Of a DNA stretch of 64,000 nucleotides, positions 11,790 through 24,840 are shown one piece after another. Under the pieces are notes generated by a model, which worked only from the letters and a program-made list of their open reading frames with translations, made no database searches and was not told where the DNA came from. Source of the stretch: Tritrichomonas musculus. Its lineage: Eukaryota > Parabasalia > Tritrichomonadida > Tritrichomonadidae. The stretch covers positions 124,001 through 188,000 of the forward strand of contig JAPFFF010000038.1 of NCBI GenBank assembly GCA_039105265.1, written 5' to 3'. The first letter of the stretch is position 1. Each line of letters opens with the position of its first letter. The translations under genes were made by a program, and so were the position numbers.

Positions 11790-14700
11790 TAAACAACAAC
11801 GATTCTCTTCCAAGCAGCATCGATTCTCTTCCAAGCAGCATCGATTCTCTTCCAAGCAGCATCGATTCTCTTCCAAGCAGCATCGATTATCTCCCAAACA
11901 ACAACGATTCTCTTCCAAGCAGCATCGATTATCTCCCAAACAACAACGATTCTCTTCCAAACAACAACGATTCTCTTCCAAGCAGCATCGATTCTCTTCC
12001 AAGCAGCATCGATTCTCTTCCAAGCAGCATCGATTCTCTTCCAAACAACAACGATTCTCTTCCAAGCAGCATCGATTCTCTTCCAAACAACAACGATTCT
12101 CTTCCAAACAACAACGATTCTCTTCCAAACAACAACGATTCTCTTCCAAGCAGCATCGATTCTCTTCCAAGCAGCATCGATTCTCTTCCAAACAACAACG
12201 ATTCTCTTCCAAGCAGCATCGATTCTCTTCCAAGCAGCATCGATTCTCTTCCAAGCAGCATCGATTCTCTTCCAAGCAGCATCGATTCTCTTCCAAACAA
12301 CAACGATTCTCTTCCAAGCAGCATCGATTCTCTTCCAAACAACAACGATTCTCTTCCAAACAACAACGATTCTCTTCCAAACAACAACGATTCTCTTCCA
12401 AGCAGCATCGATTCTCTTCCAAGCAGCATCGATTCTCTTCCAAACAACAACGATTCTCTTCCAAGCAGCATCGATTCTCTTCCAAGCAGCATCGATTCTC
12501 TTCCAAGCAGCATCGATTCTCTTCCAAACAACAACGATTCTCTTCCAAACAACAACGATTCTCTTCCAAACAACAACGATTCTCTTCCAAGCAGCATCGA
12601 TTCTCTTCCAAACAACAACGATTCTCTTCCAAACAACAACGATTCTCTTCCAAGCAGCATCGATTCTCTTCCAAACAACAACGATTCTCTTCCAAACAAC
12701 AACGATTCTCTTCCAAGCAGCATCGATTCTCTTCCAAGCAGCATCGATTCTCTTCCAAGCAGCATCGATTCTCTTCCAAGCAGCATCGATTCTCTTCCAA
12801 GCAGCATCGATTCTCTTCCAAGCAGCATCGATTCTCTTCCAAACAACAACGATTCTCTTCCAAGCAGCATCGATTATCTCCCAAACAACAACGATTCTCT
12901 TCCAAACAACAACGATTCTCTTCCAAACAACAACGATTCTCTTCCAAGCAGCATCGATTCTCTTCCAAGCAGCATCGATTCTCTTCCAAGCAGCATCGAT
13001 TCTCTTCCAAACAACAACGATTCTCTTCCAAGCAGCATCGATTCTCTTCCAAGCAGCATCGATTCTCTTCCAAGCAGCATCGATTCTCTTCCAAACAACA
13101 ACGATTCTCTTCCAAACAACAACGATTCTCTTCCAAGCAGCATCGATTCTCTCCCAAACAACAACGATTCTCTTCCAAGCAGCATCGATTCTCTTCCAAG
13201 CAGCATCGATTCTCTTCCAAGCAGCATCGATTCTCTTCCAAGCAGCATCGATTCTCTTCCAAGCAGCATCGATTCTCTTCCAAACAACAACGATTCTCTT
13301 CCAAGCAGCATCGATTCTCTTCCAAGCAGCATCGATTCTCTTCCAAGCAGCATCGATTCTCTTCCAAGCAGCATCGATTCTCTTCCAAACAACAACGATT
13401 CTCTTCCAAACAACAACGATTCTCTTCCAAACAACAACGATTCTCTTCCAAGCAGCATCGATTCTCTTCCAAGCAGCATCGATTATCTCCCAAACAACAA
13501 CGATTCTCTTCCAAGCAGCATCGATTCTCTTCCAAGCAGCATCGATTCTCTTCCAAACAACAACGATTCTCTTCCAAACAACAACGATTCTCTTCCAAAC
13601 AACAACGATTCTCTTCCAAGCAGCATCGATTCTCTTCCAAACAACAACGATTCTCTTCCAAACAACAACGATTCTCTTCCAAACAACAACGATTCTCTTC
13701 CAAACAACAACGATTCTCTTCCAAACAACAACGATTCTCTTCCAAGCAGCATCGATTCTCTTCCAAGCAGCATCGATTATCTCCCAAACAACAACGATTC
13801 TCTTCCAAGCAGCATCGATTCTCTTCCAAGCAGCATCGATTCTCTTCCAAACAACAACGATTCTCTTCCAAACAACAACGATTCTCTTCCAAGCAGCATC
13901 GATTCTCTTCCAAGCAGCATCGATTATCTCCCAAACAACAACGATTCTCTTCCAAACAACAACGATTCTCTTCCAAGCAGCATCGATTCTCTTCCAAACA
14001 ACAACGATTCTCTTCCAAGCAGCATCGATTCTCTTCCAAACAACAACGATTCTCTTCCAAACAACAACGATTCTCTTCCAAACAACAACGATTCTCTTCC
14101 AAGCAGCATCGATTCTCTTCCAAGCAGCATCGATTCTCTTCCAAACAACAACGATTCTCTTCCAAACAACAACGATTCTCTTCCAAACAACAACGATTCT
14201 CTTCCAAACAACAACGATTCTCTTCCAAACAACAACGATTCTCTTCCAAGTAGCATCGATTCTCTTCCATGCAGCATCGATTATCTCCCAAACAACAACG
14301 ATTCTCTTCCAAGCAGCATCGATTCTCTTCCAAACAACAACGATTCTCTTCCAAACAACAACGATTCTCTTCCAAACAACAACGATTCTCTTCCAAGCAG
14401 CATCGATTCTCTTCCAAGCAGCATCGATTCTCTTCCAAACAACAACGATTCTCTTCCAAACAACAACGATTCTCTTCCAAACAACAACGATTCTCTTCCA
14501 AGCAGCATCGATTCTCTTCCAAACAACAACGATTCTCTTCCAAACAACAACGATTCTCTTCCAAACAACAACGATTCTCTTCCAAGCAGCATCGATTCTC
14601 TTCCAAGCAGCATCGATTCTCTTCCAAACAACAACGATTCTCTTCCAAGCAGCATCGATTCTCTTCCAAACAACAACGATTCTCTTCCAAACAACAACGA

Positions 14701-17700
14701 TTCTCTTCCAAACAACAACGATTCTCTTCCAAGCAGCATCGATTCTCTTCCAAACAACAACGATTCTCTTCCAAACAACAACGATTCTCTTCCAAACAAC
14801 AACGATTCTCTTCCAAGCAGCATCGATTCTCTTCCAAGCAGCATCGATTCTCTTCCAAACAACAACGATTCTCTTCCAAACAACAACGATTCTCTTCCAA
14901 ACAACAACGATTCTCTTCCAAGCAGCATCGATTCTCTTCCAAGCAGCATCGATTATCTCCCAAACAACAACGATTCTCTTCCAAACAACAACGATTCTCT
15001 TCCAAACAACAACGATTCTCTTCCAAACAACAACGATTCTCTTCCAAGCAGCATCGATTCTCTTCCAAGCAGCATCGATTCTCTTCCAAACAACAACGAT
15101 TCTCTTCCAAACAACAACGATTCTCTTCCAAACAACAACGATTCTCTTCCAAGTAGCATCGATTCTCTTCCATGCAGCATCGATTCTCTTCCAAACAACA
15201 ACGATTCTCTTCCAAGCAGCATCGATTCTCTTCCAAACAACAACGATTCTCTTCCAAACAACAACGATTCTCTTCCAAACAACAACGATTCTCTTCCAAG
15301 CAGCATCGATTCTCTTCCAAACAACAACGATTCTCTTCCAAACAACAACGATTCTCTTCCAAACAACAACGATTCTCTTCCAAGCAGCATCGATTCTCTT
15401 CCAAGCAGCATCGATTCTCTTCCAAACAACAACGATTCTCTTCCAAGCAGCATCGATTCTCTTCCAAACAACAACGATTCTCTTCCAAACAACAACGATT
15501 CTCTTCCAAACAACAACGATTCTCTTCCAAGCAGCATCGATTCTCTTCCAAACAACAACGATTCTCTTCCAAACAACAACGATTCTCTTCCAAACAACAA
15601 CGATTCTCTTCCAAGCAGCATCGATTCTCTTCCAAGCAGCATCGATTCTCTTCCAAACAACAACGATTCTCTTCCAAGCAGCATCGATTCTCTTCCAAAC
15701 AACAACGATTCTCTTCCAAACAACAACGATTCTCTTCCAAACAACAACGATTCTCTTCCAAGCAGCATCGATTCTCTTCCAAACAACAACGATTCTCTTC
15801 CAAACAACAACGATTCTCTTCCAAACAACAACGATTCTCTTCCAAACAACAACGATTCTCTTCCAAGCAGCATCGATTCTCTTCCAAGCAGCATCGATTC
15901 TCTTCCAAACAACAACGATTCTCTTCCAAGCAGCATCGATTCTCTTCCAAACAACAACGATTCTCTTCCAAACAACAACGATTCTCTTCCAAACAACAAC
16001 GATTCTCTTCCAAGCAGCATCGATTCTCTTCCAAACAACAACGATTCTCTTCCAAACAACAACGATTCTCTTCCAAACAACAACGATTCTCTTCCAAGCA
16101 GCATCGATTCTCTTCCAAGCAGCATCGATTCTCTTCCAAACAACAACGATTCTCTTCCAAGCAGCATCGATTCTCTTCCAAACAACAACGATTCTCTTCC
16201 AAACAACAACGATTCTCTTCCAAACAACAACGATTCTCTTCCAAGCAGCATCGATTCTCTTCCAAACAACAACGATTCTCTTCCAAACAACAACGATTCT
16301 CTTCCAAACAACAACGATTCTCTTCCAAGCAGCATCGATTCTCTTCCAAGCAGCATCGATTCTCTTCCAAACAACAACGATTCTCTTCCAAACAACAACG
16401 ATTCTCTTCCAAACAACAACGATTCTCTTCCAAGCAGCATCGATTCTCTTCCAAGCAGCATCGATTATCTCCCAAACAACAACGATTCTCTTCCAAACAA
16501 CAACGATTCTCTTCCAAACAACAACGATTCTCTTCCAAACAACAACGATTCTCTTCCAAACAACAACGATTCTCTTCCAAGCAGCATCGATTCTCTTCCA
16601 AGCAGCATCGATTCTCTTCCAAACAACAACGATTCTCTTCCAAACAACAACGATTCTCTTCCAAACAACAACGATTCTCTTCCAAGCAGCATCGATTCTC
16701 TTCCAAACAACAACGATTCTCTTCCAAACAACAACGATTCTCTTCCAAACAACAACGATTCTCTTCCAAGCAGCATCGATTCTCTTCCAAGCAGCATCGA
16801 TTATCTCCCAAACAACAACGATTCTCTTCCAAGCAGCATCGATTCTCTTCCAAACAACAACGATTCTCTTCCAAGCAGCATCGATTCTCTTCCAAGCAGC
16901 ATCGATTCTCTTCCAAACAACAACGATTCTCTTCCAAGCAGCATCGATTATCTCCCAAACAACAACGATTCTCTTCCAAGCAGCATCGATTCTCTTCCAA
17001 ACAACAACGATTCTCTTCCAAACAACAACGATTCTCTTCCAAACAACAACGATTCTCTTCCAAACAACAACGATTCTCTTCCAAACAACAACGATTCTCT
17101 TCCAAACAACAACGATTCTCTTCCAAGCAGCATCGATTCTCTTCCAAGCAGCATCGATTCTCTTCCAAACAACAACGATTCTCTTCCAAGCAGCATCGAT
17201 TATCTCCCAAACAACAACGATTCTCTTCCAAGCAGCATCGATTCTCTTCCAAACAACAAAGATTCTCTTCCAAACAACAACGATTCTCTTCCAAGCAGCA
17301 TCGATTCTCTTCCAAACAACAACGATTCTCTTCCAAGCAGCATCGATTCTCTTCCAAGCAGCATCGATTCTCTTCCAAACAACAACGATTCTCTTCCAAG
17401 CAGCATCGATTATCTCCCAAACAACAACGATTCTCTTCCAAGCAGCATCGATTCTCTTCCAAACAACAAAGATTCTCTTCCAAGCAGCATCGATTCTCTT
17501 CCAAGCAGCATCGATTCTCTTCCAAGCAGCATCGATTCTCTTCCAAACAACAACGATTCTCTTCCAAACAACAACGATTCTCTTCCAAGCAGCATCGATT
17601 CTCTTCCAAGCAGCATCGATTCTCTTCCAAACAACAACGATTCTCTTCCAAGCAGCATCGATTCTCTTCCAAACAACAACGATTCTCTTCCAAGCAGCAT

Positions 17701-18383
17701 CGATTATCTCCCAAACAACAACGATTCTCTTCCAAGCAGCATCGATTCTCTTCCAAACAACAAAGATTCTCTTCCAAACAACAACGATTCTCTTCCAAGC
17801 AGCATCGATTCTCTTCCAAGCAGCATCGATTCTCTTCCAAGCAGCATCGATTCTCTTCCAAACAACAACGATTCTCTTCCAAGCAGCATCGATTCTCTTC
17901 CAAGCAGCATCGATTCTCTTCCAAGCAGCATCGATTCTCTTCCAAACAACAACGATTCTCTTCCAAACAACAACGATTCTCTTCCAAACAACAACGATTC
18001 TCTTCCAAACAACAACGATTCTCTTCCAAGCAGCATCGATTCTCTTCCAAGCAGCATCGATTATCTCCCAAACAACAACGATTCTCTTCCAAGCAGCATC
18101 GATTCTCTTCCAAGCAGCATCGATTCTCTTCCAAACAACAACGATTCTCTTCCAAACAACAACGATTCTCTTCCAAACAACAACGATTCTCTTCCAAGTA
18201 GCATCGATTCTCTTCCAAGCAGCATCGATTCTCTTCCAAACAACAACGATTCTCTTCCAAACAACAACGATTCTCTTCCAAACAACAACGATTCTCTTCC
18301 AAACAACAACGATTCTCTTCCAAACAACAACGATTCTCTTCCAAGCAGCATCGATTCTCTTCCAAGCAGCATCGATTATCTCC
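11790..18383. repeat. Block 3: reference long block (6,594 bp, 314 units)
   Basis: It is exactly 314 units with no irregular unit, so I use it as the reference. From the left: standard head; 45-unit module (11929-12870); module 12874-13479; module 13483-13773; a module ending in the CCATGCAG unit (13924-14277); module 14281-14949; the long module 14953-16461, which holds the phrase array; 16465-16797; and a tail of five modules from 16948 to 18372. Three tail modules begin with the cassette B'-A-B-A in which the second A reads CAAAGATT. Blocks 4, 5, 7, 8 and 10 reuse large parts of this order. Confidence 0.9.
15149..16324. repeat. Phrase array in block 3: five copies of BBABAAABAAA
   Basis: Fifty-six units fall into five phrases of 11, 11, 12, 11 and 11 units, each BBABAAABAAA in plus-strand order; the third has one extra A at its end. 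In the first phrase the two B units are the marked AAGTAG and CCATGCAG forms. There is no B' unit inside. This is a second-order repeat of 231 bp (252 bp for the longer form) nested in the block. Confidence 0.92.
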
Positions 18384-20797
18384 TAAACAACAACGATTCT
18401 CTTCCAAGCAGCATCGATTCTCTTCCAAGCAGCATCGATTCTCTTCCAAGCAGCATCGATTCTCTTCCAAGCAGCATCGATTATCTCCCAAACAACAACG
18501 ATTCTCTTCCAAGCAGCATCGATTATCTCCCAAACAACAACGATTCTCTTCCAAACAACAACGATTCTCTTCCAAGCAGCATCGATTCTCTTCCAAGCAG
18601 CATCGATTCTCTTCCAAGCAGCATCGATTCTCTTCCAAACAACAACGATTCTCTTCCAAGCAGCATCGATTCTCTTCCAAACAACAACGATTCTCTTCCA
18701 AACAACAACGATTCTCTTCCAAACAACAACGATTCTCTTCCAAGCAGCATCGATTCTCTTCCAAGCAGCATCGATTCTCTTCCAAACAACAACGATTCTC
18801 TTCCAAGCAGCATCGATTCTCTTCCAAGCAGCATCGATTCTCTTCCAAGCAGCATCGATTCTCTTCCAAGCAGCATCGATTCTCTTCCAAACAACAACGA
18901 TTCTCTTCCAAGCAGCATCGATTCTCTTCCAAACAACAACGATTCTCTTCCAAACAACAACGATTCTCTTCCAAACAACAACGATTCTCTTCCAAGCAGC
19001 ATCGATTCTCTTCCAAGCAGCATCGATTCTCTTCCAAACAACAACGATTCTCTTCCAAGCAGCATCGATTCTCTTCCAAGCAGCATCGATTCTCTTCCAA
19101 GCAGCATCGATTCTCTTCCAAACAACAACGATTCTCTTCCAAACAACAACGATTCTCTTCCAAACAACAACGATTCTCTTCCAAGCAGCATCGATTCTCT
19201 TCCAAACAACAACGATTCTCTTCCAAACAACAACGATTCTCTTCCAAGCAGCATCGATTCTCTTCCAAACAACAACGATTCTCTTCCAAACAACAACGAT
19301 TCTCTTCCAAACAACAACGATTCTCTTCCAAGCAGCATCGATTCTCTTCCAAGCAGCATCGATTATCTCCCAAACAACAACGATTCTCTTCCAAACAACA
19401 ACGATTCTCTTCCAAACAACAACGATTCTCTTCCAAGCAGCATCGATTCTCTTCCAAGCAGCATCGATTCTCTTCCAAGCAGCATCGATTCTCTTCCAAA
19501 CAACAACGATTCTCTTCCAAGCAGCATCGATTCTCTTCCAAACAACAACGATTCTCTTCCAAACAACAACGATTCTCTTCCAAGCAGCATCGATTCTCTC
19601 CCAAACAACAACGATTCTCTTCCAAGCAGCATCGATTCTCTTCCAAGCAGCATCGATTCTCTTCCAAGCAGCATCGATTCTCTTCCAAGCAGCATCGATT
19701 CTCTTCCAAGCAGCATCGATTCTCTTCCAAGCAGCATCGATTCTCTTCCAAACAACAACGATTCTCTTCCAAGCAGCATCGATTCTCTTCCAAGCAGCAT
19801 CGATTCTCTTCCAAGCAGCATCGATTCTCTTCCAAACAACAACGATTCTCTTCCAAACAACAACGATTCTCTTCCAAACAACAACGATTCTCTTCCAAAC
19901 AACAACGATTCTCTTCCAAGCAGCATCGATTCTCTTCCAAGCAGCATCGATTATCTCCCAAACAACAACGATTCTCTTCCAAGCAGCATCGATTCTCTTC
20001 CAAGCAGCATCGATTCTCTTCCAAACAACAACGATTCTCTTCCAAACAACAACGATTCTCTTCCAAACAACAACGATTCTCTTCCAAGCAGCATCGATTC
20101 TCTTCCAAACAACAACGATTCTCTTCCAAACAACAACGATTCTCTTCCAAACAACAACGATTCTCTTCCAAACAACAACGATTCTCTTCCAAACAACAAC
20201 GATTCTCTTCCAAGCAGCATCGATTCTCTTCCAAGCAGCATCGATTATCTCCCAAACAACAACGATTCTCTTCCAAGCAGCATCGATTCTCTTCCAAGCA
20301 GCATCGATTCTCTTCCAAACAACAACGATTCTCTTCCAAACAACAACGATTCTCTTCCAAGCAGCATCGATTCTCTTCCAAGCAGCATCGATTATCTCCC
20401 AAACAACAACGATTCTCTTCCAAACAACAACGATTCTCTTCCAAGCAGCATCGATTCTCTTCCAAACAACAACGATTCTCTTCCAAGCAGCATCGATTCT
20501 CTTCCAAACAACAACGATTCTCTTCCAAACAACAACGATTCTCTTCCAAACAACAACGATTCTCTTCCAAGCAGCATCGATTCTCTTCCAAGCAGCATCG
20601 ATTCTCTTCCAAACAACAACGATTCTCTTCCAAACAACAACGATTCTCTTCCAAACAACAACGATTCTCTTCCAAACAACAACGATTCTCTTCCAAACAA
20701 CAACGATTCTCTTCCAAGTAGCATCGATTCTCTTCCATGCAGCATCGATTATCTCCCAAACAACAACGATTCTCTTCCAAGCAGCATCGATTCTCTT

Positions 20798-20807
20798 CGA
20801 TTCTCTT
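20798..20807. repeat. Truncated unit: 11-base loss, phase change in the array
   Basis: Two constant halves, each CGATTCTCTT, stand back to back, so the variable half between them is missing. Comparison with block 3 shows that the first A of a three-A run lost its CCAAACAACAA half. This is the largest irregularity in the window. It shifts the 21-base phase of everything to its right by 10 bases. The 10-base direct repeat at the junction fits slippage or end joining through microhomology. Confidence 0.92.
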
Positions 20808-21605
20808 CCAAACAACAACGATTCTCTTCCAAACAACAACGATTCTCTTCCAAGCAGCATCGATTCTCTTCCAAGCAGCATCGATTCTCTTCCAAACAAC
20901 AACGATTCTCTTCCAAACAACAACGATTCTCTTCCAAACAACAACGATTCTCTTCCAAGCAGCATCGATTCTCTTCCAAACAACAACGATTCTCTTCCAA
21001 ACAACAACGATTCTCTTCCAAACAACAACGATTCTCTTCCAAGCAGCATCGATTCTCTTCCAAGCAGCATCGATTCTCTTCCAAACAACAACGATTCTCT
21101 TCCAAGCAGCATCGATTCTCTTCCAAACAACAACGATTCTCTTCCAAACAACAACGATTCTCTTCCAAACAACAACGATTCTCTTCCAAGCAGCATCGAT
21201 TCTCTTCCAAACAACAACGATTCTCTTCCAAACAACAACGATTCTCTTCCAAACAACAACGATTCTCTTCCAAGCAGCATCGATTCTCTTCCAAGCAGCA
21301 TCGATTCTCTTCCAAACAACAACGATTCTCTTCCAAACAACAACGATTCTCTTCCAAACAACAACGATTCTCTTCCAAGCAGCATCGATTCTCTTCCAAG
21401 CAGCATCGATTATCTCCCAAACAACAACGATTCTCTTCCAAACAACAACGATTCTCTTCCAAACAACAACGATTCTCTTCCAAACAACAACGATTCTCTT
21501 CCAAGCAGCATCGATTCTCTTCCAAGCAGCATCGATTCTCTTCCAAACAACAACGATTCTCTTCCAAACAACAACGATTCTCTTCCAAACAACAACGATT
21601 CTCTT

Positions 21606-22781
21606 CCAAGTAGCATCGATTCTCTTCCATGCAGCATCGATTCTCTTCCAAACAACAACGATTCTCTTCCAAGCAGCATCGATTCTCTTCCAAACAACAA
21701 CGATTCTCTTCCAAACAACAACGATTCTCTTCCAAACAACAACGATTCTCTTCCAAGCAGCATCGATTCTCTTCCAAACAACAACGATTCTCTTCCAAAC
21801 AACAACGATTCTCTTCCAAACAACAACGATTCTCTTCCAAGCAGCATCGATTCTCTTCCAAGCAGCATCGATTCTCTTCCAAACAACAACGATTCTCTTC
21901 CAAGCAGCATCGATTCTCTTCCAAACAACAACGATTCTCTTCCAAACAACAACGATTCTCTTCCAAACAACAACGATTCTCTTCCAAGCAGCATCGATTC
22001 TCTTCCAAACAACAACGATTCTCTTCCAAACAACAACGATTCTCTTCCAAACAACAACGATTCTCTTCCAAGCAGCATCGATTCTCTTCCAAGCAGCATC
22101 GATTCTCTTCCAAACAACAACGATTCTCTTCCAAGCAGCATCGATTCTCTTCCAAACAACAACGATTCTCTTCCAAACAACAACGATTCTCTTCCAAACA
22201 ACAACGATTCTCTTCCAAGCAGCATCGATTCTCTTCCAAACAACAACGATTCTCTTCCAAACAACAACGATTCTCTTCCAAACAACAACGATTCTCTTCC
22301 AAACAACAACGATTCTCTTCCAAGCAGCATCGATTCTCTTCCAAGCAGCATCGATTCTCTTCCAAACAACAACGATTCTCTTCCAAGCAGCATCGATTCT
22401 CTTCCAAACAACAACGATTCTCTTCCAAACAACAACGATTCTCTTCCAAACAACAACGATTCTCTTCCAAGCAGCATCGATTCTCTTCCAAACAACAACG
22501 ATTCTCTTCCAAACAACAACGATTCTCTTCCAAACAACAACGATTCTCTTCCAAGCAGCATCGATTCTCTTCCAAGCAGCATCGATTCTCTTCCAAACAA
22601 CAACGATTCTCTTCCAAGCAGCATCGATTCTCTTCCAAACAACAACGATTCTCTTCCAAACAACAACGATTCTCTTCCAAACAACAACGATTCTCTTCCA
22701 AGCAGCATCGATTCTCTTCCAAACAACAACGATTCTCTTCCAAACAACAACGATTCTCTTCCAAACAACAACGATTCTCTT
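21606..22781. repeat. Phrase array in block 4: five copies
   Basis: It has the same layout as block 3 (phrases of 11, 11, 12, 11 and 11 units), shifted by 6,457 bases, with the marked AAGTAG and CCATGCAG units again at the left end. Confidence 0.9.
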
Positions 22782-24840
22782 CCAAGCAGCATCGATTCTC
22801 TTCCAAGCAGCATCGATTCTCTTCCAAACAACAACGATTCTCTTCCAAACAACAACGATTCTCTTCCAAACAACAACGATTCTCTTCCAAGCAGCATCGA
22901 TTCTCTTCCAAGCAGCATCGATTATCTCCCAAACAACAACGATTCTCTTCCAAACAACAACGATTCTCTTCCAAACAACAACGATTCTCTTCCAAACAAC
23001 AACGATTCTCTTCCAAACAACAACGATTCTCTTCCAAGCAGCATCGATTCTCTTCCAAGCAGCATCGATTCTCTTCCAAACAACAACGATTCTCTTCCAA
23101 ACAACAACGATTCTCTTCCAAACAACAACGATTCTCTTCCAAGCAGCATCGATTCTCTTCCAAACAACAACGATTCTCTTCCAAACAACAACGATTCTCT
23201 TCCAAACAACAACGATTCTCTTCCAAGCAGCATCGATTCTCTTCCAAGCAGCATCGATTATCTCCCAAACAACAACGATTCTCTTCCAAGCAGCATCGAT
23301 TCTCTTCCAAACAACAACGATTCTCTTCCAAGCAGCATCGATTCTCTTCCAAGCAGCATCGATTCTCTTCCAAACAACAACGATTCTCTTCCAAGCAGCA
23401 TCGATTATCTCCCAAACAACAACGATTCTCTTCCAAGCAGCATCGATTCTCTTCCAAACAACAACGATTCTCTTCCAAACAACAACGATTCTCTTCCAAA
23501 CAACAACGATTCTCTTCCAAACAACAACGATTCTCTTCCAAACAACAACGATTCTCTTCCAAACAACAACGATTCTCTTCCAAGCAGCATCGATTCTCTT
23601 CCAAGCAGCATCGATTCTCTTCCAAACAACAACGATTCTCTTCCAAGCAGCATCGATTATCTCCCAAACAACAACGATTCTCTTCCAAGCAGCATCGATT
23701 CTCTTCCAAACAACAAAGATTCTCTTCCAAACAACAACGATTCTCTTCCAAGCAGCATCGATTCTCTTCCAAACAACAACGATTCTCTTCCAAGCAGCAT
23801 CGATTCTCTTCCAAGCAGCATCGATTCTCTTCCAAACAACAACGATTCTCTTCCAAGCAGCATCGATTATCTCCCAAACAACAACGATTCTCTTCCAAGC
23901 AGCATCGATTCTCTTCCAAACAACAAAGATTCTCTTCCAAGCAGCATCGATTCTCTTCCAAGCAGCATCGATTCTCTTCCAAGCAGCATCGATTCTCTTC
24001 CAAACAACAACGATTCTCTTCCAAACAACAACGATTCTCTTCCAAGCAGCATCGATTCTCTTCCAAGCAGCATCGATTCTCTTCCAAACAACAACGATTC
24101 TCTTCCAAGCAGCATCGATTCTCTTCCAAACAACAACGATTCTCTTCCAAGCAGCATCGATTATCTCCCAAACAACAACGATTCTCTTCCAAGCAGCATC
24201 GATTCTCTTCCAAACAACAAAGATTCTCTTCCAAACAACAACGATTCTCTTCCAAGCAGCATCGATTCTCTTCCAAGCAGCATCGATTCTCTTCCAAGCA
24301 GCATCGATTCTCTTCCAAACAACAACGATTCTCTTCCAAGCAGCATCGATTCTCTTCCAAGCAGCATCGATTCTCTTCCAAGCAGCATCGATTCTCTTCC
24401 AAACAACAACGATTCTCTTCCAAACAACAACGATTCTCTTCCAAACAACAACGATTCTCTTCCAAACAACAACGATTCTCTTCCAAGCAGCATCGATTCT
24501 CTTCCAAGCAGCATCGATTATCTCCCAAACAACAACGATTCTCTTCCAAGCAGCATCGATTCTCTTCCAAGCAGCATCGATTCTCTTCCAAACAACAACG
24601 ATTCTCTTCCAAACAACAACGATTCTCTTCCAAACAACAACGATTCTCTTCCAAGTAGCATCGATTCTCTTCCAAGCAGCATCGATTCTCTTCCAAACAA
24701 CAACGATTCTCTTCCAAACAACAACGATTCTCTTCCAAACAACAACGATTCTCTTCCAAACAACAACGATTCTCTTCCAAACAACAACGATTCTCTTCCA
24801 AGCAGCATCGATTCTCTTCCAAGCAGCATCGATTATCTCC

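Larger units (their letters stand above)
18384..24840. repeat. Block 4: satellite block (6,457 bp), shortened sister of block 3
   Basis: The module order equals block 3. The 137-base length difference is fully explained: the first module (18523-19359) is 5 units shorter, the second (19363-19947) is 1 unit shorter, and one A unit lost 11 bases at 20798. The tail at 23405-24829 has the same module lengths as block 3 at 16948-18372. This close agreement suggests recent duplication. Confidence 0.9.
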
